From the NCBI GenBank assembly GCA_029168955.1, contig JAPDOI010000985.1, positions 1 to 64,000 of the forward strand: a stretch of 64,000 nucleotides of DNA, read 5' to 3'. Numbering within the stretch: position 1 is the first letter of the stretch; every line of letters starts with the position of its first letter. The position numbers and the translations under genes are program-made. Below the pieces are notes generated by a model. That model saw nothing but the letters and a program-made list of their open reading frames with translations, searched no databases and had not been told where the DNA came from. The stretch comes from Aplectana chamaeleonis. Lineage: Eukaryota; Nematoda; Chromadorea; Rhabditida; Cosmocercidae. This document shows positions 12,301-27,300 of the stretch, in pieces.

Positions 12301-15300
12301 CATCGGGACGTCGTGAAAAGTGCTTCTGGCTTCTGATGACGTCATCGGGACGTCGTGAAAAGTGCTTCTGGCTTCTGATGACGTCATCGGGACGTCGTGA
12401 AAAGTGCTTCTGGCTTCTGATGACGTCATCGGGACGTCGTGAAAAGTGCTTCTGGCTTCTGATGACGTCATCGGGACGTCGTGAAAAGTGCTTCTGGCTT
12501 CTGATGACGTCATCGGGACGTCGTGAAAAGTGCTTCTGGCTTCTGATGACGTCATCGGGACGTCGTGAAAAGTGCTTCTGGCTTCTGATGACGTCATCGG
12601 GACGTCGTGAAAAGTGCTTCTGGCTTCTGATGACGTCATCGGGACGTCGTGAAAAGTGCTTCTGGCTTCTGATGACGTCATCGGGACGTCGTGAAAAGTA
12701 CTTCTGGCTTCCGATGACGTCATCGGGACGTCGTGAAAGTGCTTCTGGCTTCTGATGACGTCATCGGGACGTCGTGAAAAGTGCTTCTGGCTTCTGATGA
12801 CGTCATCGGGACGTCGTGAAAAGTGCATCTGGCTTCTGATGACGTCATCGGGACGTCGTGAAAAGTGCTTCTGGCTTCTGATGACGTCATCGGGACGTCG
12901 TGAAAAGTGCTTCTGGCTTCTGATGACGTCATCGGGACGTCGTGAAAAGTGCTTCTGGCTTCTGATGACGTCATCGGGACGTCGTGAAAAGTGCTTCTGG
13001 CTTCCGATGACGTCATCGGGACGTCGTGAAAAGTGCTTCTGGCTTCTGATGACGTCATCGGGACGTCGTGAAAAGTGCATCTGGCTTCTGATGACGTCAT
13101 CGGGACGTCGTGAAAAGTGCTTCTGGCTTCTGATGACGTCATCGGGACGTCGTGAAAAGTGCTTCTGGCTTCCGATGACGTCATCGTGACGTCGTGAAAG
13201 TGCTTCTGGCTTCTGATGACGTCATCGGGACGTCGTGAAAAGTGCTTCTGGCTTCTGATGACGTCATCGGGACGTCGTGAAAGTGCTTCTGGCTTCTGAT
13301 GACGTCATCGGGACGTCGTGAAAAGTGCATCTGGCTTCCTGATGACGTCATCGGGACGTCGTGAAAAGTGCTTCTGGCTTCTGCTGACGTCATCGGGACG
13401 TCGTGAAAAGTGCTTCTGGCTTCTGATGACGTCATCGGGACGTCGTGAAAAGTGCTTCTGGCTTCTGATGACGTCATCGGGACGTCGTGAAAAGTGCTTC
13501 TGGCTTCTGATGACGTCATCGGGACGTCGTGAAAAGTGCTTCTGGCTTCTGATGACGTCATCGGGACGTCGTGAAAAGTGCTTCTGGCTTCTGATGACGT
13601 CATCGGGACGTCGTGAAAAGTGCTTCTGGCTTCTGATGACGTCATCGGGACGTCGTGAAAAGTGCTTCTGGCTTCTGATGACGTCATCGGGACGTCGTGA
13701 AAAGTGCTTCTGGCTTCTGATGACGTCATCGGGACGTCGTGAAAAGTGCTTCTGGCTTCTGATGACGTCATCGGGACGTCGTGAAAAGTACTTCTGGCTT
13801 CCGATGACGTCATCGGGACGTCGTGAAAAGTGCTTCTGGCTTCTGATGACGTCATCGGGACGTCGTGAAAAGTGCTTCTGGCTTCTGATGACGTCATCGG
13901 GACGTCGTGAAAAGTGCTTCTGGCTTCTGATGACGTCATCGGGACGTCGTGAAAAGTGCTTCTGGCTTCTGATGACGTCATCGGGACGTCGTGAAAAGTG
14001 CTTCTGGCTTCTGATGACGTCATCGGGACGTCGTGAAAAGTGCTTCTGGCTTCTGATGACGTCATCGGGACGTCGTAGAAATTGCTTCTGGCTTCTGATG
14101 ACGTCATCAGGACGTCGTGAAAAGTGCTTCTGGCTTCTGATGACGTCATCGGGACGTCGTAAAAAGTGCTTCTGGCTTCTGATGACGTCATCGGGACTTC
14201 GTGAAAAGTGCTTCTGGCTTCTGATGACGTCATCGGGACTTCGTGAAAAGTGCTTCTGGCTTCTGATGACGTCATCGGGACGTCGTGAAAAGTGCTTCTG
14301 GCTTCTGATGACGTCATCGGGACGTCGTGAAAAGTGCTTCTGGCTTCTGATGACGTCATCGGGACGTCGTGAAAAGTGCTTCTGGCTTCTGATGACGTCA
14401 TCGGGACGTCGTGAAAAGTGCTTCTGGCTTCTGATGACGTCATCGGGACGTCGTGAAAAGTGCTTCTGGCTTCTGATGACGTCATCGGGACGTCGTGAAA
14501 AGTGCTTCTGGCGTCTGATGACGTCATCGGGACGTCGTGAAAAGTGCTTCTGGCTTCTGATGACGTCATCGGGACGTCGTGAAAAGTACATCTGGCTTCT
14601 GATGACGTCATCGGGACATCGTGAAAAGTGCTTCTGGCTTCTGATGACGTCATCGGGACGTCGTGAAAAGTGCTTCTGGCTTCTGATGACGTCATCGGGA
14701 CGTCGTGAAAAGTGCTTCTGGCTTCTGATGACGTCATCGGGACGTCGTGAAAAGTGCATCTGGCTTCTGATGACGTCATCGGGACGTCGTGAAAAGTGCT
14801 TCTGGCTTCTGATGACGTCATCGGGACGTCGTGAAAAGTGCTTCTGGCTTCTGATGACGTCATCGGGACGTCGTGAAAAGTGCTTCTGGCTTCTGATGAC
14901 GTCATCGGGACGTCGTGAAAAGTGCTTCTGGCTTCTGATGACGTCATCGGGACGTCGTGAAAAGTGCTTCTGGCTTCTGATGACGTCATCGGGACGTCGT
15001 GAAAAGTGCTTCTGGCTTCTGATGACGTCATCGGGACGTCGTGAAAAGTGCTTCTGGCTTCTGATGACGTCATCGGGACGTCGTGAAAAGTGCTTCTGGC
15101 TTCTGATGACGTCATCGGGACGTCGTGAAAAGTGCTTCTGGCTTCCGATGACGTCATCGGGACGTCGTGAAAAGTGCATCTGGCTTCTGATGACGTCATC
15201 GGGACGTCGTGAAAAGTGCTTCTGGCTTCTGATGACGTCATCGGGACGGCGTGGAAAGGACATCTGGCTTCTGATGACGTCATCGGGACGTCGTGAAAAG

Positions 15301-18300
15301 TGCTTCTGGCTTCTGATGACGTCATCGGGACGTCGTGAAAAGTGCTTCTGGCTTCTGATGACGTCATCGGGACGTCGTGAAAAGTGCTTCTGGCTTCTGA
15401 TGACGTCATCGGGACGTCGTGAAAAGTGCTTCTGGCTTCTGATGACGTCATCGGGACGTCGTGAAAAGTGCTTCTGGCTTCTGATGACGTCATCGGGACG
15501 TCGTGAAAAGTGCATCTGGCTTCTGATGACGTCATCGGGACGTCGTGAAAAGTGCTTCTGGCTTCTGATGACGTCATCGGGACGTCGTGAAAAGTGCTTC
15601 TGGCTTCTGATGACGTCATCGGGACGTCGTGAAAAGTGCTTCTGGCTTCTGATGACGTCATCGGGACGTCGTGAAAAGTGCTTCTGGCTTCTGATGACGT
15701 CATCGGGACGTCGTGAAAAGTGCTTCTGGCTTCTGATGACGTCATCGGGACGTCGTGAAAAGTGCTTCTGGCTTCTGATGACGTCATCGGGACGTCGTGA
15801 AAAGTGCATCTGGCTTCTGATGACGTCATCGGGACGTCGTGAAAAGTGCTTCTGGCTTCCGATGACGTCATCGGGACGTCGTGAAAAGTACATCTGGCTT
15901 CTGATGACGTCATCGGGACGTCGTGAAAAGTGCTTCTGGCTTCCGATGACGTCATCGGGACGTCGTGAAAAGTGCTTCTGGCTTCTGATGACGTCATCGG
16001 GACGTCGTGAAAAGTGCTTCTGGCTTCTGATGACGTCATCGGGACGTCGTGAAAAGTGCTTCTGGCTTCTGATGACGTCATCGGGACGTCGTGAAAAGTG
16101 CTTCTGGCTTCTGATGACGTCATCGGGACGTCGTGAAAAGTGCATCTGGCTTCTGATGACGTCATCGGGACGTCGTGAAAAGTGCTTCTGGCTTCTGATG
16201 ACGTCATCGGGACGTCGTGAAAAGTGCTTCTGGCTTCTGATGACGTCATCGGGACGTCGTGAAAAGTGCTTCTGGCTTCTGATGACGTCATCGGGACGTC
16301 GTGAAAAGTGCATCTGGCTTCTGATGACGTCATCGGGACGTCGTGAAAAGTGCTTCTGGCTTCTGATGACGTCATCGGGACGTCGTGAAAAGTGCTTCTG
16401 GCTTGTGATGTTGTCATCGGGACGTCGTGAAAGTGCTTCTGGCTTCTGATGACATCATCGGGACGTCGTGAAAAGTGCTTCTGGCTTCTGATGACGTCAT
16501 CGGGACGTCGTGAAAAGTGCTTCTGGCTTCTGATGACGTCATCGGGACGTCGTGAAAAGTGCTTCTGGCTTCTGATGACGTCATCGGGACGTCGTGAAAA
16601 GTGCTTCTGGCTTCTGATGACGTCATCGGGACGTCGTGAAAAGTGCATCTGGCTTCTGATGACGTCATCGGGACGTCGTGAAAAGTGCTTCTGGCTTCTG
16701 ATGACGTCATCGTGACGTCGTGAAAAATGCTTCTGGCTTCTGATGACGTCATCGGGACGTCGTGAAAAGTGCTTCTGGCTTCTGATGACGTCATCGGGAC
16801 GTCGTGAAAAGTGCTTCTGGCTTCTGATGACGTCATCGGGACGTCGTGAAAAGTGCTTCTGGCTTCTGATGACGTCATCGGGACGTCGTGAAAAGTGCAT
16901 CTGGCTTCTGATGACGTCATCGGGACGTCGTGAAAAGTGCTTCTGGCTTCTGATGACGTCATCGGGACGTCGTGAAAAGTGCTTCTGGCTTCTGATGACG
17001 TCATCGGGACGTCGTGAAAAGTGCATCTGGCTTCTGATGACGTCATCGGGACGTCGTGAAAGTGCTTCTGGCTTCTGCTGACGTCATCGGGACGTCGTGA
17101 AAAGTGCTTCTGGCTTCTGATGACGTCATCGGGACGTCGTGAAAAGTGCTTCTGGCCTCTGCTGACGTCATCGGGACGTCGTGAAAAGTGCTTCTGGCTT
17201 CTGATGACGTCATCGGGACGTCGTGAAAAGTGCTTCTGGCTTCTGATGACGTCATCGGGACGTCGTGAAAAGTGCTTCTGGCTTCTGATGACGTCATCGG
17301 GACGTCGTGAAAAGTGCTTCTGGCTTCTGATGACGTCATCGGGACGTCGTGAAAAGTGCTTCTGGCTTCCGATGACGTCATCGTGACGTCGTGAAAAGTG
17401 CATCTGGCTTCTGATGACGTCATCGGGACGTCGTGAAAAGTGCTTCTGGCTTCTGATGACGTCATCGGGACGTCGTGAAAAGTGCTTCTGGCTTCTGATG
17501 ACGTCATCGGGACGTCGTGAAGAGTGCTTCTGGCTTCTGATGACGTCATCGGGACGTCGTGAAAAGTGCATCTGGCTTCTGATGACGTCATCGGGACGTC
17601 GTGAAAAGTGCTTCTGGCTTCTGATGACGTCATCGGGACGTCGTGAAAAGTGCATCTGGCTTCTGATGACGTCATCGGGACGTCGTGAAAAGTGCTTCTG
17701 GCTTCTGATGACGTCATCGGGACGTCGTGAAAAGTGCATCTGGCTTCTGATGACGTCATCGGGACGTCGTGAAAAGTGCTTCTGGTTTCTGATGACGTCA
17801 TCGGGACGTCGTGAAAAGTGCATCTGGCTTCTGATGACGTCATCGGGACGTCGTGAAAAGTGCTTCTGGCTTCCGATGACGTCATCGGGACGTCGTGAAA
17901 GTGCTTCTGGCTTCTGATGACGTCATCGGGACGTCGTGAAAGTGCTTCTGGCTTCTGATGACGTCATCGGGACGTCGTGAAAAGTGCTTCTGGCTTCTGA
18001 TGACGTCATCGGGACGTCGTGAAAAGTGCTTCTGGCTTCTGATGACGTCATCGGGACGTCGTGAAAAGTGCATCTGGCTTCTGATGACGTCATCGGGACG
18101 TCGTGAAAAGTGCTTCTGGCTTCTGATGACGTCATCGGGACGTCGTGAAAAGTGCTTCTGGCTTCTGATGACGTCATCGGGACGTCGTGAAAAGTGCTTC
18201 TGGCTTCTGATGACGTCATCGGGACGTCGTGAAAAGTGCTTCTGGCTTCTGATGACGTCATCGGGACGTCGTGAAAAGTGCATCTGGCTTCTGATGACGT

Positions 18301-21300
18301 CATCGGGACGTCGTGAAAGATGCTTCTGGCTTCTGATGACGTCATCGGGACGTCGCGAAAAGTGCTTCTGGCTTCTGATGACGTCATCGGGACGTCGTGA
18401 AAAGTGCTTCTGGCTTCTGATGACGTCATCGGGACGTCGTGAAAAGTGCATCTGGCTTCTGATGACGTCATCGGGACGTCGTGGAAAGTGCATCTGGCTT
18501 CTGATGACGTCATCGGGACGTCGTGAAAAGTGCTTCTGGCTTCTGATGACGTCATCGGGACGTCGTGAAAAGTGCTTCTGGCTTCTGATGACGTCATCGG
18601 GACGTCGTGAAAAGTGCTTCTGGCTTCTGATGACGTCATCGGGACGTCGTGAAAAGTGCATCTGGCTTCTGATGACGTCATCGGGACGTCGTGAAAAGTG
18701 CTTCTGGCTTCCGATGACGTCATCGGGACGTCGTGAAAAGTACATCTGGCTTCTGATGACGTCATCGGGACGTCGTGAAAAGTGCTTCTGGCTTCTGATG
18801 ACGTCATCGGGACGTCGTGAAAAGTGCTTCTGGCTTCTGATGACGTCATCGGGACGTCGTGAAAAGTGCTTCTGGCTTCTGATGACGTCATCGGGACGTC
18901 GTGAAAAGTGCTTCTGGCTTCTGATGACGTCATCGGGACGTCGTGAAAAGTGCTTCTGGCTTCTGATGACGTCATCGGGACGTCGTGAAAAGTGCTTCTG
19001 GCTTCTGATGACGTCATCGGGACGTCGTGAAAAGTGCTTCTGGCTTCTGATGACGTCATCGGGACGTCGTGAAAAGTGCTTCTGGCTTCTGATGACGTCA
19101 TCGGGACGTCGTGAAAAGTGCATCTGGCTTCTGATGACGTCATCGGGACGTCGTGAAAAGTGCTTCTGGCTTCTGATGACGTCATCGGGACGTCGTGAAA
19201 AGTGCTTCTGGCTTCTGATGACGTCATCGGGACGTCGTGAAAAGTGCTTCTGGCTTCTGATGACGTCATCGGGACGTCGTGAAAAGTGCATCTGGCTTCT
19301 GATGACGTCATCGGGACGTCGTGAAAAGTGCTTCTGGCTTCTGATGACGTCATCGGGACGTCGTGAAAAGTGCATCTGGCTTCTGATGACGTCATCGGGA
19401 CGTCGTGAAAAGTGCTTCTGGCTTCTGATGACGTCATCGGGACGTCGTGAAAAGTGCTTCTGGCTTCTGATGACGTCATCGGGACGTCGTGAAAAGTGCT
19501 TCTGGCTTCTGATGACGTCATCGGGACGTCGTGAAAAGTGCATCTGGCTTCTGATGACGTCATCGGGACGTCGTGAAAAGTGCTTCTGGCTTCTGATGAC
19601 GTCATCGGGACGTCGTGAAAAGTGCATCTGGCTTCTGATGACGTCATCGGGACGTCGTGAAAGTGCTTCTGGCTTCTGATGACGTCATCGGGACGTCGTG
19701 AAAAGTGCTTCTGGCTTCTGATGACGTCATCGGGACGTCGTGAAAAGTGCTTCTGGCTTCTGATGACGTCATCGGGACGTCGTGAAAAGTGCTTCTGGCT
19801 TCTGATGACGTCATCGGGACGTCGTGAAAAGTGCTTCTGGCTTCTGATGACGTCATCGGGACGTCGTGAAAAGTGCTTCTGGCTTCTGATGACGTCATCG
19901 GGACGTCGTGAAAAGTGTTTCTGGCTTCTGATGACGTCATCGGGACGTCGTGAAAAGTGCTTCTGGCTTCTGATGACGTCATCGGGACGTCGTGAAAAGT
20001 GCATCTGGCTTCTGATGACGTCATCGGGACGTCGTGAAAAGTGCTTCTGGCTTCTGATGACGTCATCGGGACGTCGTGAAAAGTGCTTCTGGCTTCCGAT
20101 GACGTCATCGGGACGTCGTGAAAAGTGCTTCTGGCTTCTGATGACGTCATCGGGACGTCGTGAAAAGTGCTTCTGGCTTCTGATGACGTCATCGGGACGT
20201 CGTGAAAAGTGCTTCTGGCTTCTGATGACGTCATCGGGACGTCGTGAAAAGTGCTTCTGGCTTCTGATGACGTCATCGGGACGTCGTGAAAAGTGCTTCT
20301 GGCTTCTGATGACGTCATCGGGACGTCGTGAAAAGTGCTTCTGGCTTCTGATGACGTCATCGGGACGTCGTGAAAAGTGCTTCTGGCTTCTGATGACGTC
20401 ATCGGGACGTCGTGAAAAGTGCTTCTGGCTTCTGATGACGTCATCGGGACGTCGTGAAAGTGCTTCTGGCTTCTGATGACGTCATCGGGACGTCGTGAAA
20501 AGTGCATCTGGCTTCTGATGACGTCATCGGGACGTCGTGAAAAGTGCTTCTGGCTTCTGATGACGTCATCGGGACGTCGTGAAAAGTGCATCTGGCTTCT
20601 GATGACGTCATCGGGACGTCGTGAAAAGTGCTTCTGGCTTCTGATGACGTCATCGGGACGTCGTGAAAAGTGCATCTGGCTTCTGATGACGTCATCGGGA
20701 CGTCGTGAAAAGTGCTTCTGGCTTCTGATGACGTCATCGGGACGTCGTGAAAAGTGCTTCTGGCTTCTGATGACGTCATCGGGACGTCGTGAAAAGTGCT
20801 TCTGGCTTCTGATGACGTCATCGGGACGTCGTGAAAAGTGCATCTGGCTTCTGATGACGTCATCGGGACGTCGTGAAAAGTGCTTCTGGCTTCTGATGAC
20901 GTCATCGGGACGTCGTGAAAAGTGCATCTGGCTTCTGATGACGTCATCGGGACGTCGTGAAAAGTGCTTCTGGCTTCTGATGACGTCATCGGGACGTCGT
21001 GAAAAGTGCTTCTGGCTTCTGATGACGTCATCGGGACGTCGTGAAAAGTGCTTCTGGCTTCTGATGACGTCATCGGGACGTCGTGAAAAGTGCATCTGGC
21101 TTCTGATGACGTCATCGGGACGTCGTGAAAAGTGCTTCTGGCTTCTGATGACGTCATCGGGACGTCGTGAAAAGTGCTTCTGGCTTCTGATGACGTCATC
21201 GGGACGTCGTGAAAAGTGCATCTGGCTTCTGATGACGTCATCGGGACGTCGTGAAAAGTGCTTCTGGCTTCCGATGACGTCATCGGGACGTCGTGAAAAG

Positions 21301-24300
21301 TGCTTCTGGCTTCTGATGACGTCATCGGGACGTCGTGAAAAGTGCTTCTGGCTTCTGATGACGTCATCGGGACGTCGTGAAAAGTGCTTCTGGCTTCTGA
21401 TGACGTCATCGGGACGTCGTGAAAAGTGCTTCTGGCTTCTGATGACGTCATCGGGACGTCGTGAAAAGTGCTTCTGGCTTCTGATGACGTCATCGGGACG
21501 TCGTGAAAAGTGCTTCTGGCTTCTGATGACGTCATCGGGACGTCGTGAAAAGTGCTTCTGGCTTCTGATGACGTCATCGGGACGTCGTGAAAAGTGCTTC
21601 TGGCTTCTGATGACGTCATCGGGACGTCGTGAAAAGTGCTTCTGGCTTCTGATGACGTCATCGGGACGTCGTGAAAAGTGCTTCTGGCTTCTGATGACGT
21701 CATCGGGACGTCGTGAAAAGTGCTTCTGGCTTCTGATGACGTCATCGGGACGTCGCAAAAAGTGCTTCTGGCTTCTGATGACGTCATCGGGACGTCGTGA
21801 AAAGTGCTTCTGGCTTCTGATGACGTCATCGGGACGTCGTGAAAAGTGCTTCTGGCTTCTGATGACGTCATCGGGACGTCGTGAAAAGTGCTTCTGGCTT
21901 CTGATGACGTCATCGGGACGTCGTGAAAAGTGCTTCTGGCTTCTGATGACGTCATCGGGACGTCGTGAAAAGTACATCTGGCTTCTGATGACGTCATCGG
22001 GACGTCGTGAAAAGTGCTTCTGGCTTCTGATGACGTCATCGGGACGTCGTGAAAAGTGCTTCTGGCTTCTGATGACGTCATCGGGACGTCGTGAAAAGTG
22101 CTTCTGGCTTCTGATGACGTCATCGGGACGTCGTGAAAAGTGCATCTGGCTTCTGATGACGTCATCGGGACGTCGTGAAAAGTGCTTCTGGCTTCCGATG
22201 ACGTCATCGGGACGTCGTGAAAGTGCTTCTGGCTTCTGATGACGTCATCGGGACGTCGTGAAAAGTGCTTCTGGCTTCTGATGACGTCATCGGGACGTCG
22301 TGAAAAGTGCATCTGGCTTCTGATGACGTCATCGGGACGTCGTGAAAAGTGCATCTGGCTTCTGATGACGTCATCGGGACGTCGTGAAAAGTGCTTCTGG
22401 CTTCTGATGACGTCATCGGGACGTCGTGAAAAGTGCTTCTGGCTTCTGATGACGTCATCGGGACGTCGTGAAAAGTGCTTCTGGCTTCTGATGACGTCAT
22501 CGGGACGTCGTGAAAAGTGCTTCTGGCTTCTGATGACGTCATCGGGACGTCGTGAAAAGTGCTTCTGGCTTCTGATGACGTCATCGGGACGTCGTGAAAA
22601 GTGCTTCTGGCTTCTGATGACGTCATCGGGACGTCGTGAAAAGTGCATCTGGCTTCTGATGACGTCATCGGGACGTCGTGAAAAGTGCTTCTGGCTTCTG
22701 ATGACGTCATCGGGACGTCGTGAAAAGTGCATCTGGCTTCTGATGACGTCATCGGGACGTCGTGAAAAGTGCTTCTGGCTTCTGATGACGTCATCGGGAC
22801 GTCGTGAAAAGTGCTTCTGGCTTCTGATGACGTCATCGGGACGTCGTGAAAAGTGCTTCTGGCTTCTGATGACGTCATCGGGACGTCGTGAAAAGTGCAT
22901 CTGGCTTCTGATGACGTCATCGGGACGTCGTGAAAAGTGCTTCTGGCTTCTGATGACGTCATCGGGACGTCGTGAAAAGTGCTTCTGGCTTCTGATGACG
23001 TCATCGGGACGTCGTGAAAGTGCATCTGGCTTCTGATGACGTCATCGGGACGTCGTGAAAAGTGCTTCTGGCTTCTGATGACGTCATCGGGACGTCGTGA
23101 AAAGTGCTTCTGGCTTCTGATGACGTCATCGGGACGTCGTGAAAAGTGCTTCTGGCTTCTGATGACGTCATCGGGACGTCGTGAAAAGTGCTTCTGGCTT
23201 CTGATGACGTCATCGGGACGTCGTGAAAAGTGCTTCTGGCTTCTGATGACGTCATCGGGACGTCGTGAAAAGTGCATCTGGCTTCTGATGACGTCATCGG
23301 GACGTCGTGAAAAGTGCTTCTGGCTTCTGATGACGTCATCGGGACGTCGTGAAAAGTGCATCTGGCTTCTGATGACGTCATCGGGACGTCGTGAAAAGTG
23401 CTTCTGGCTTCTGATGACGTCATCGGGACGTCGTGAAAAGTGCTTCTGGCTTCTGATGACGTCATCGGGACGTCGTGAAAAGTGCTTCTGGCTTCTGATG
23501 ACGTCATCGGGACGTCGTGAAAAGTGCTTCTGGCTTCTGATGACGTCATCGGGACGTCGTGAAAAGTGCATCTGGCTTCTGATGACGTCATCGGGACGTC
23601 GTGAAAAGTGCTTCTGGCTTCCGATGACGTCATCGGGACGTCGTGAAAAGTGCATCTGGCTTCTGATGACGTCATCGGGACGTCGTGAAAAGTGCTTCTG
23701 GCTTCTGATGACGTCATCGGGACGTCGTGAAAAGTGCATCTGGCTTCTGATGACGTCATCGGGACGTCGTGAAAAGTGCTTCTGGCTTCTGATGACGTCA
23801 TCGGGACGTCGTGAAAAGTGCTTCTGGCTTCTGATGACGTCATCGGGACGTCGTGAAAAGTGCTTCTGGCTTCTGATGACGTCATCGGGACGTCGTGAAA
23901 AGTGCTTCTGGCTTCTGATGACGTCACCGGGACGTCGTGAAAAGTGCTTCTGGCTTCTGATGACGTCATCGGGACGTCGTGAAAAGTGCTTCTGGCTTCT
24001 GATGACGTCATCGGGACGTCGTGAAAAGTGCTTCTGGCTTCTGATGACGTCATCGGGACGTCGTGAAAAGTGCTTCTGGCTTCTGATGACGTCATCGGGA
24101 CGTCGTGAAAAGTGCTTCTGGCTTCTGATGACGTCATCGGGACGTCGTGAAAGTGCTTCTGGCTTCTGATGACGTCATCGGGACGTCGTGAAAAGTGCAT
24201 CTGGCTTCTGATGACGTCATCGGGACGTCGTGAAAAGTGCTTCTGGCTTCTGATGACGTCATCGGGACGTCGTGAAAAGTGCTTCTGGCTTCTGATGACG

Positions 24301-27300
24301 TCATCGGGACGTCGTGAAAAGTGCTTCTGGCTTCTGATGACGTCATCGGGACGTCGTGAAAAGTGCTTCTGGCTTCTGATGACGTCATCGGGACGTCGTG
24401 AAAAGTGCTTCTGGCTTCTGATGACGTCATCGGGACGTCGTGAAAAGTGCTTCTGGCTTCTGATGACGTCATCGGGACGTCGTGAAAAGTGCTTCTGGCT
24501 TCTGATGACGTCATCGGGACGTCGTGAAAAGTGCTTCTGGCTTCTGATGACGTCATCGGGACGTCGTGAAAAGTGCTTCTGGCTTCTGATGACGTCATCG
24601 GGACGTCGTGAAAAGTGCATCTGGCTTCTGATGACGTCATCGGGACGTCGTGAAAAGTGCTTCTGGCTTCCGATGACGTCATCGGGACGTCGTGAAAAGT
24701 GCTTCTGGCTTCTGATGACGTCATCGGGACGTCGTGAAAAGTGCTTCTGGCTTCTGATGACGTCATCGGGACGTCGTGAAAAGTGCATCTGGCTTCTGAT
24801 GACGTCATCGGGACGTCGTGAAAAGTGCATCTGGCTTCTGATGACGTCATCGGGACGTCGTGAAAAGTGCTTCTGGCTTCTGATGACGTCATCGGGACGT
24901 CGTGAAAAGTGCATCTGGCTTCTGATGACGTCATCGGGACGTCGTGAAAAGTGCATCTGGCTTCTGATGACGTCATCGGGACGTCGTGAAAAGTGCTTCT
25001 GGCTTCTGATGACGTCATCTGGCTTCTGATGACGTCATCGGGACGTCGTGAAAAGTGCTTCTGGCTTCTGATGACGTCATCGGGACGTCGTGAAAAGTGC
25101 TTCTGGCTTCTGATGACGTCATCGGGACGTCGTGAAAAGTGCTTCTGGCTTCTGATGACGTCACCGGGACGTCGTGAAAAGTGCTTCTGGCTTCTGATGA
25201 CGTCATCGGGACGTCGTGAAAGTGCATCTGGCTTCTGATGACGTCATCGGGACGTCGTGAAAAGTGCTTCTGGCTTCTGATGACGTCATCGGGACGTCGT
25301 GAAAAGTACATCTGGCTTCTGATGACGTCATCGGGACGTCGTGAAAAGTGCTTCTGGCTTCTGATGACGTCATCGGGACGTCGTGAAAAGTGCTTCTGGC
25401 TTCTGATGACGTCATCGGGACGTCGTGAAAAGTGCTTCTGGCTTCTGATGACGTCATCGGGACGTCGTGAAAAGTGCTTCTGGCTTCTGATGACGTCATC
25501 GGGACGTCGTGAAAAGTGCATCTGGCTTCTGATGACGTCATCGGGACGTCGTGAAAAGTGCTTCTGGCTTCTGATGACGTCATCGGGACGTCGTGAAAAG
25601 TGCTTCTGGCTTCTGATGACGTCATCGGGACGTCGTGAAAGGCGCTTCTGGCTTCTGATGACGTCATCGGGACGTCGTGAAAAGTGCTTCTGGCTTCTGA
25701 TGACGTCATCGGGACGTCGTGAAAAGTGCATCTGGCTTCTGATGACGTCATCGGGACGTCGTGAAAAGTGCTTCTGGCTTCTGATGACGTCATCGGGACG
25801 TCGTGAAAAGTGCTTCTGGCTTCTGATGACGTCATCGGGACGTCGTGAAAAGTGCTTCTGGCTTCTGATGACGTCATCGGGACGTCGTGAAAAGTGCATC
25901 TGGCTTCTGATGACGTCATCGGGACGTCGTGAAAAGTGCTTCTGGCTTCTGATGACGTCATCGGGACGTCGTGAAAAGTGCATCTGGCTTCTGATGACGT
26001 CATCGGGACGTCGTGAAAAGTGCTTCTGGCTTCTGATGACGTCATCGGGACGTCGTGAAAAGTGCTTCTGGCTTCTGATGACGTCATCGGGACGTCGTGA
26101 AAAGTGCATCTGGCTTCTGATGACGTCATCGGGACGTGGTGAAAGTGCTTCTGGCTTCTGATGACGTCATCGGGACGTCGTGAAATGTACATCTGGCTTC
26201 TGATGACGTCATCGGGACGTCGTGAAAAGTGCATCTGGCTTCTGATGACGTCATCGGGACGTCGTGAAAAGTGCTTCTGGCTTCTGATGACGTCATCGGG
26301 ACGTCGTGAAAAGTGCTTCTGGCTTCTGATGACGTCATCGGGACGTCGTGAAAAGTGCTTCTGGCTTCTGATGACGTCATCGGGACGTCGTGAAAAGTGC
26401 TTCTGGCTTCTGATGACGTCATCGGGACGTCGTGAAAAGTGCTTCTGGCTTCTGATGACGTCATCGGGACGTCGTGAAAAGTGCTTCTGGCTTCTGATGA
26501 CGTCATCGGGACGTCGTGAAAAGTGCATCTGGCTTCTGATGACGTCATCGGGACGTCGTGAAAAGTGCTTCTGGCTTCCGATGACGTCATCGGGACGTCG
26601 TGAAAAGTGCTTCTGGCTTCTGATGACGTCATCGGGACGTCGTGAAAAGTGCTTCTGGCTTCTGATGACGTCATCGGGACGTCGTGAAAAGTGCTTCTGG
26701 CTTCTGATGACGTCATCGGGACGTCGTGAAAAGTGCTTCTGGCTTCTGATGACGTCATCGGGACGTCGTGAAAAGTGCTTCTGGCTTCTGATGACGTCAT
26801 CGGGACGTCGTGAAAAGTGCTTCTGGCTTCTGATGACGTCATCGGGACGTCGTGAAAAGTGCTTCTGGCTTCTGATGACGTCATCGGGACGTCGTGAAAA
26901 GTGCATCTGGCTTCTGATGACGTCATCGGGACGTCGTGAAAAGTGCTTCTGGCTTCTGATGACGTCATCGGGACGTCGTGAAAAGTGCATCTGGCTTCTG
27001 ATGACGTCATCGGGACGTCGTGAAAAGTGCTTCTGGCTTCTGATGACGTCATCGGGACGTCGTGAAAAGTGCTTCTGGCTTCTGATGACGTCATCGGGAC
27101 GTCGTGAAAAGTGCTTCTGGCTTCCGATGACGTCATCGGGACGTCGTGAAAAGTGCTTCTGGCTTCTGATGACGTCATCGGGACGTCGTGAAAAGTGCTT
27201 CTGGCTTCTGATGACGTCATCGGGACGTCGTGAAAAGTGCTTCTGGCTTCTGATGACGTCATCGGGACGTCGTGAAAAGTGCTTCTGGCTTCTGATGACG

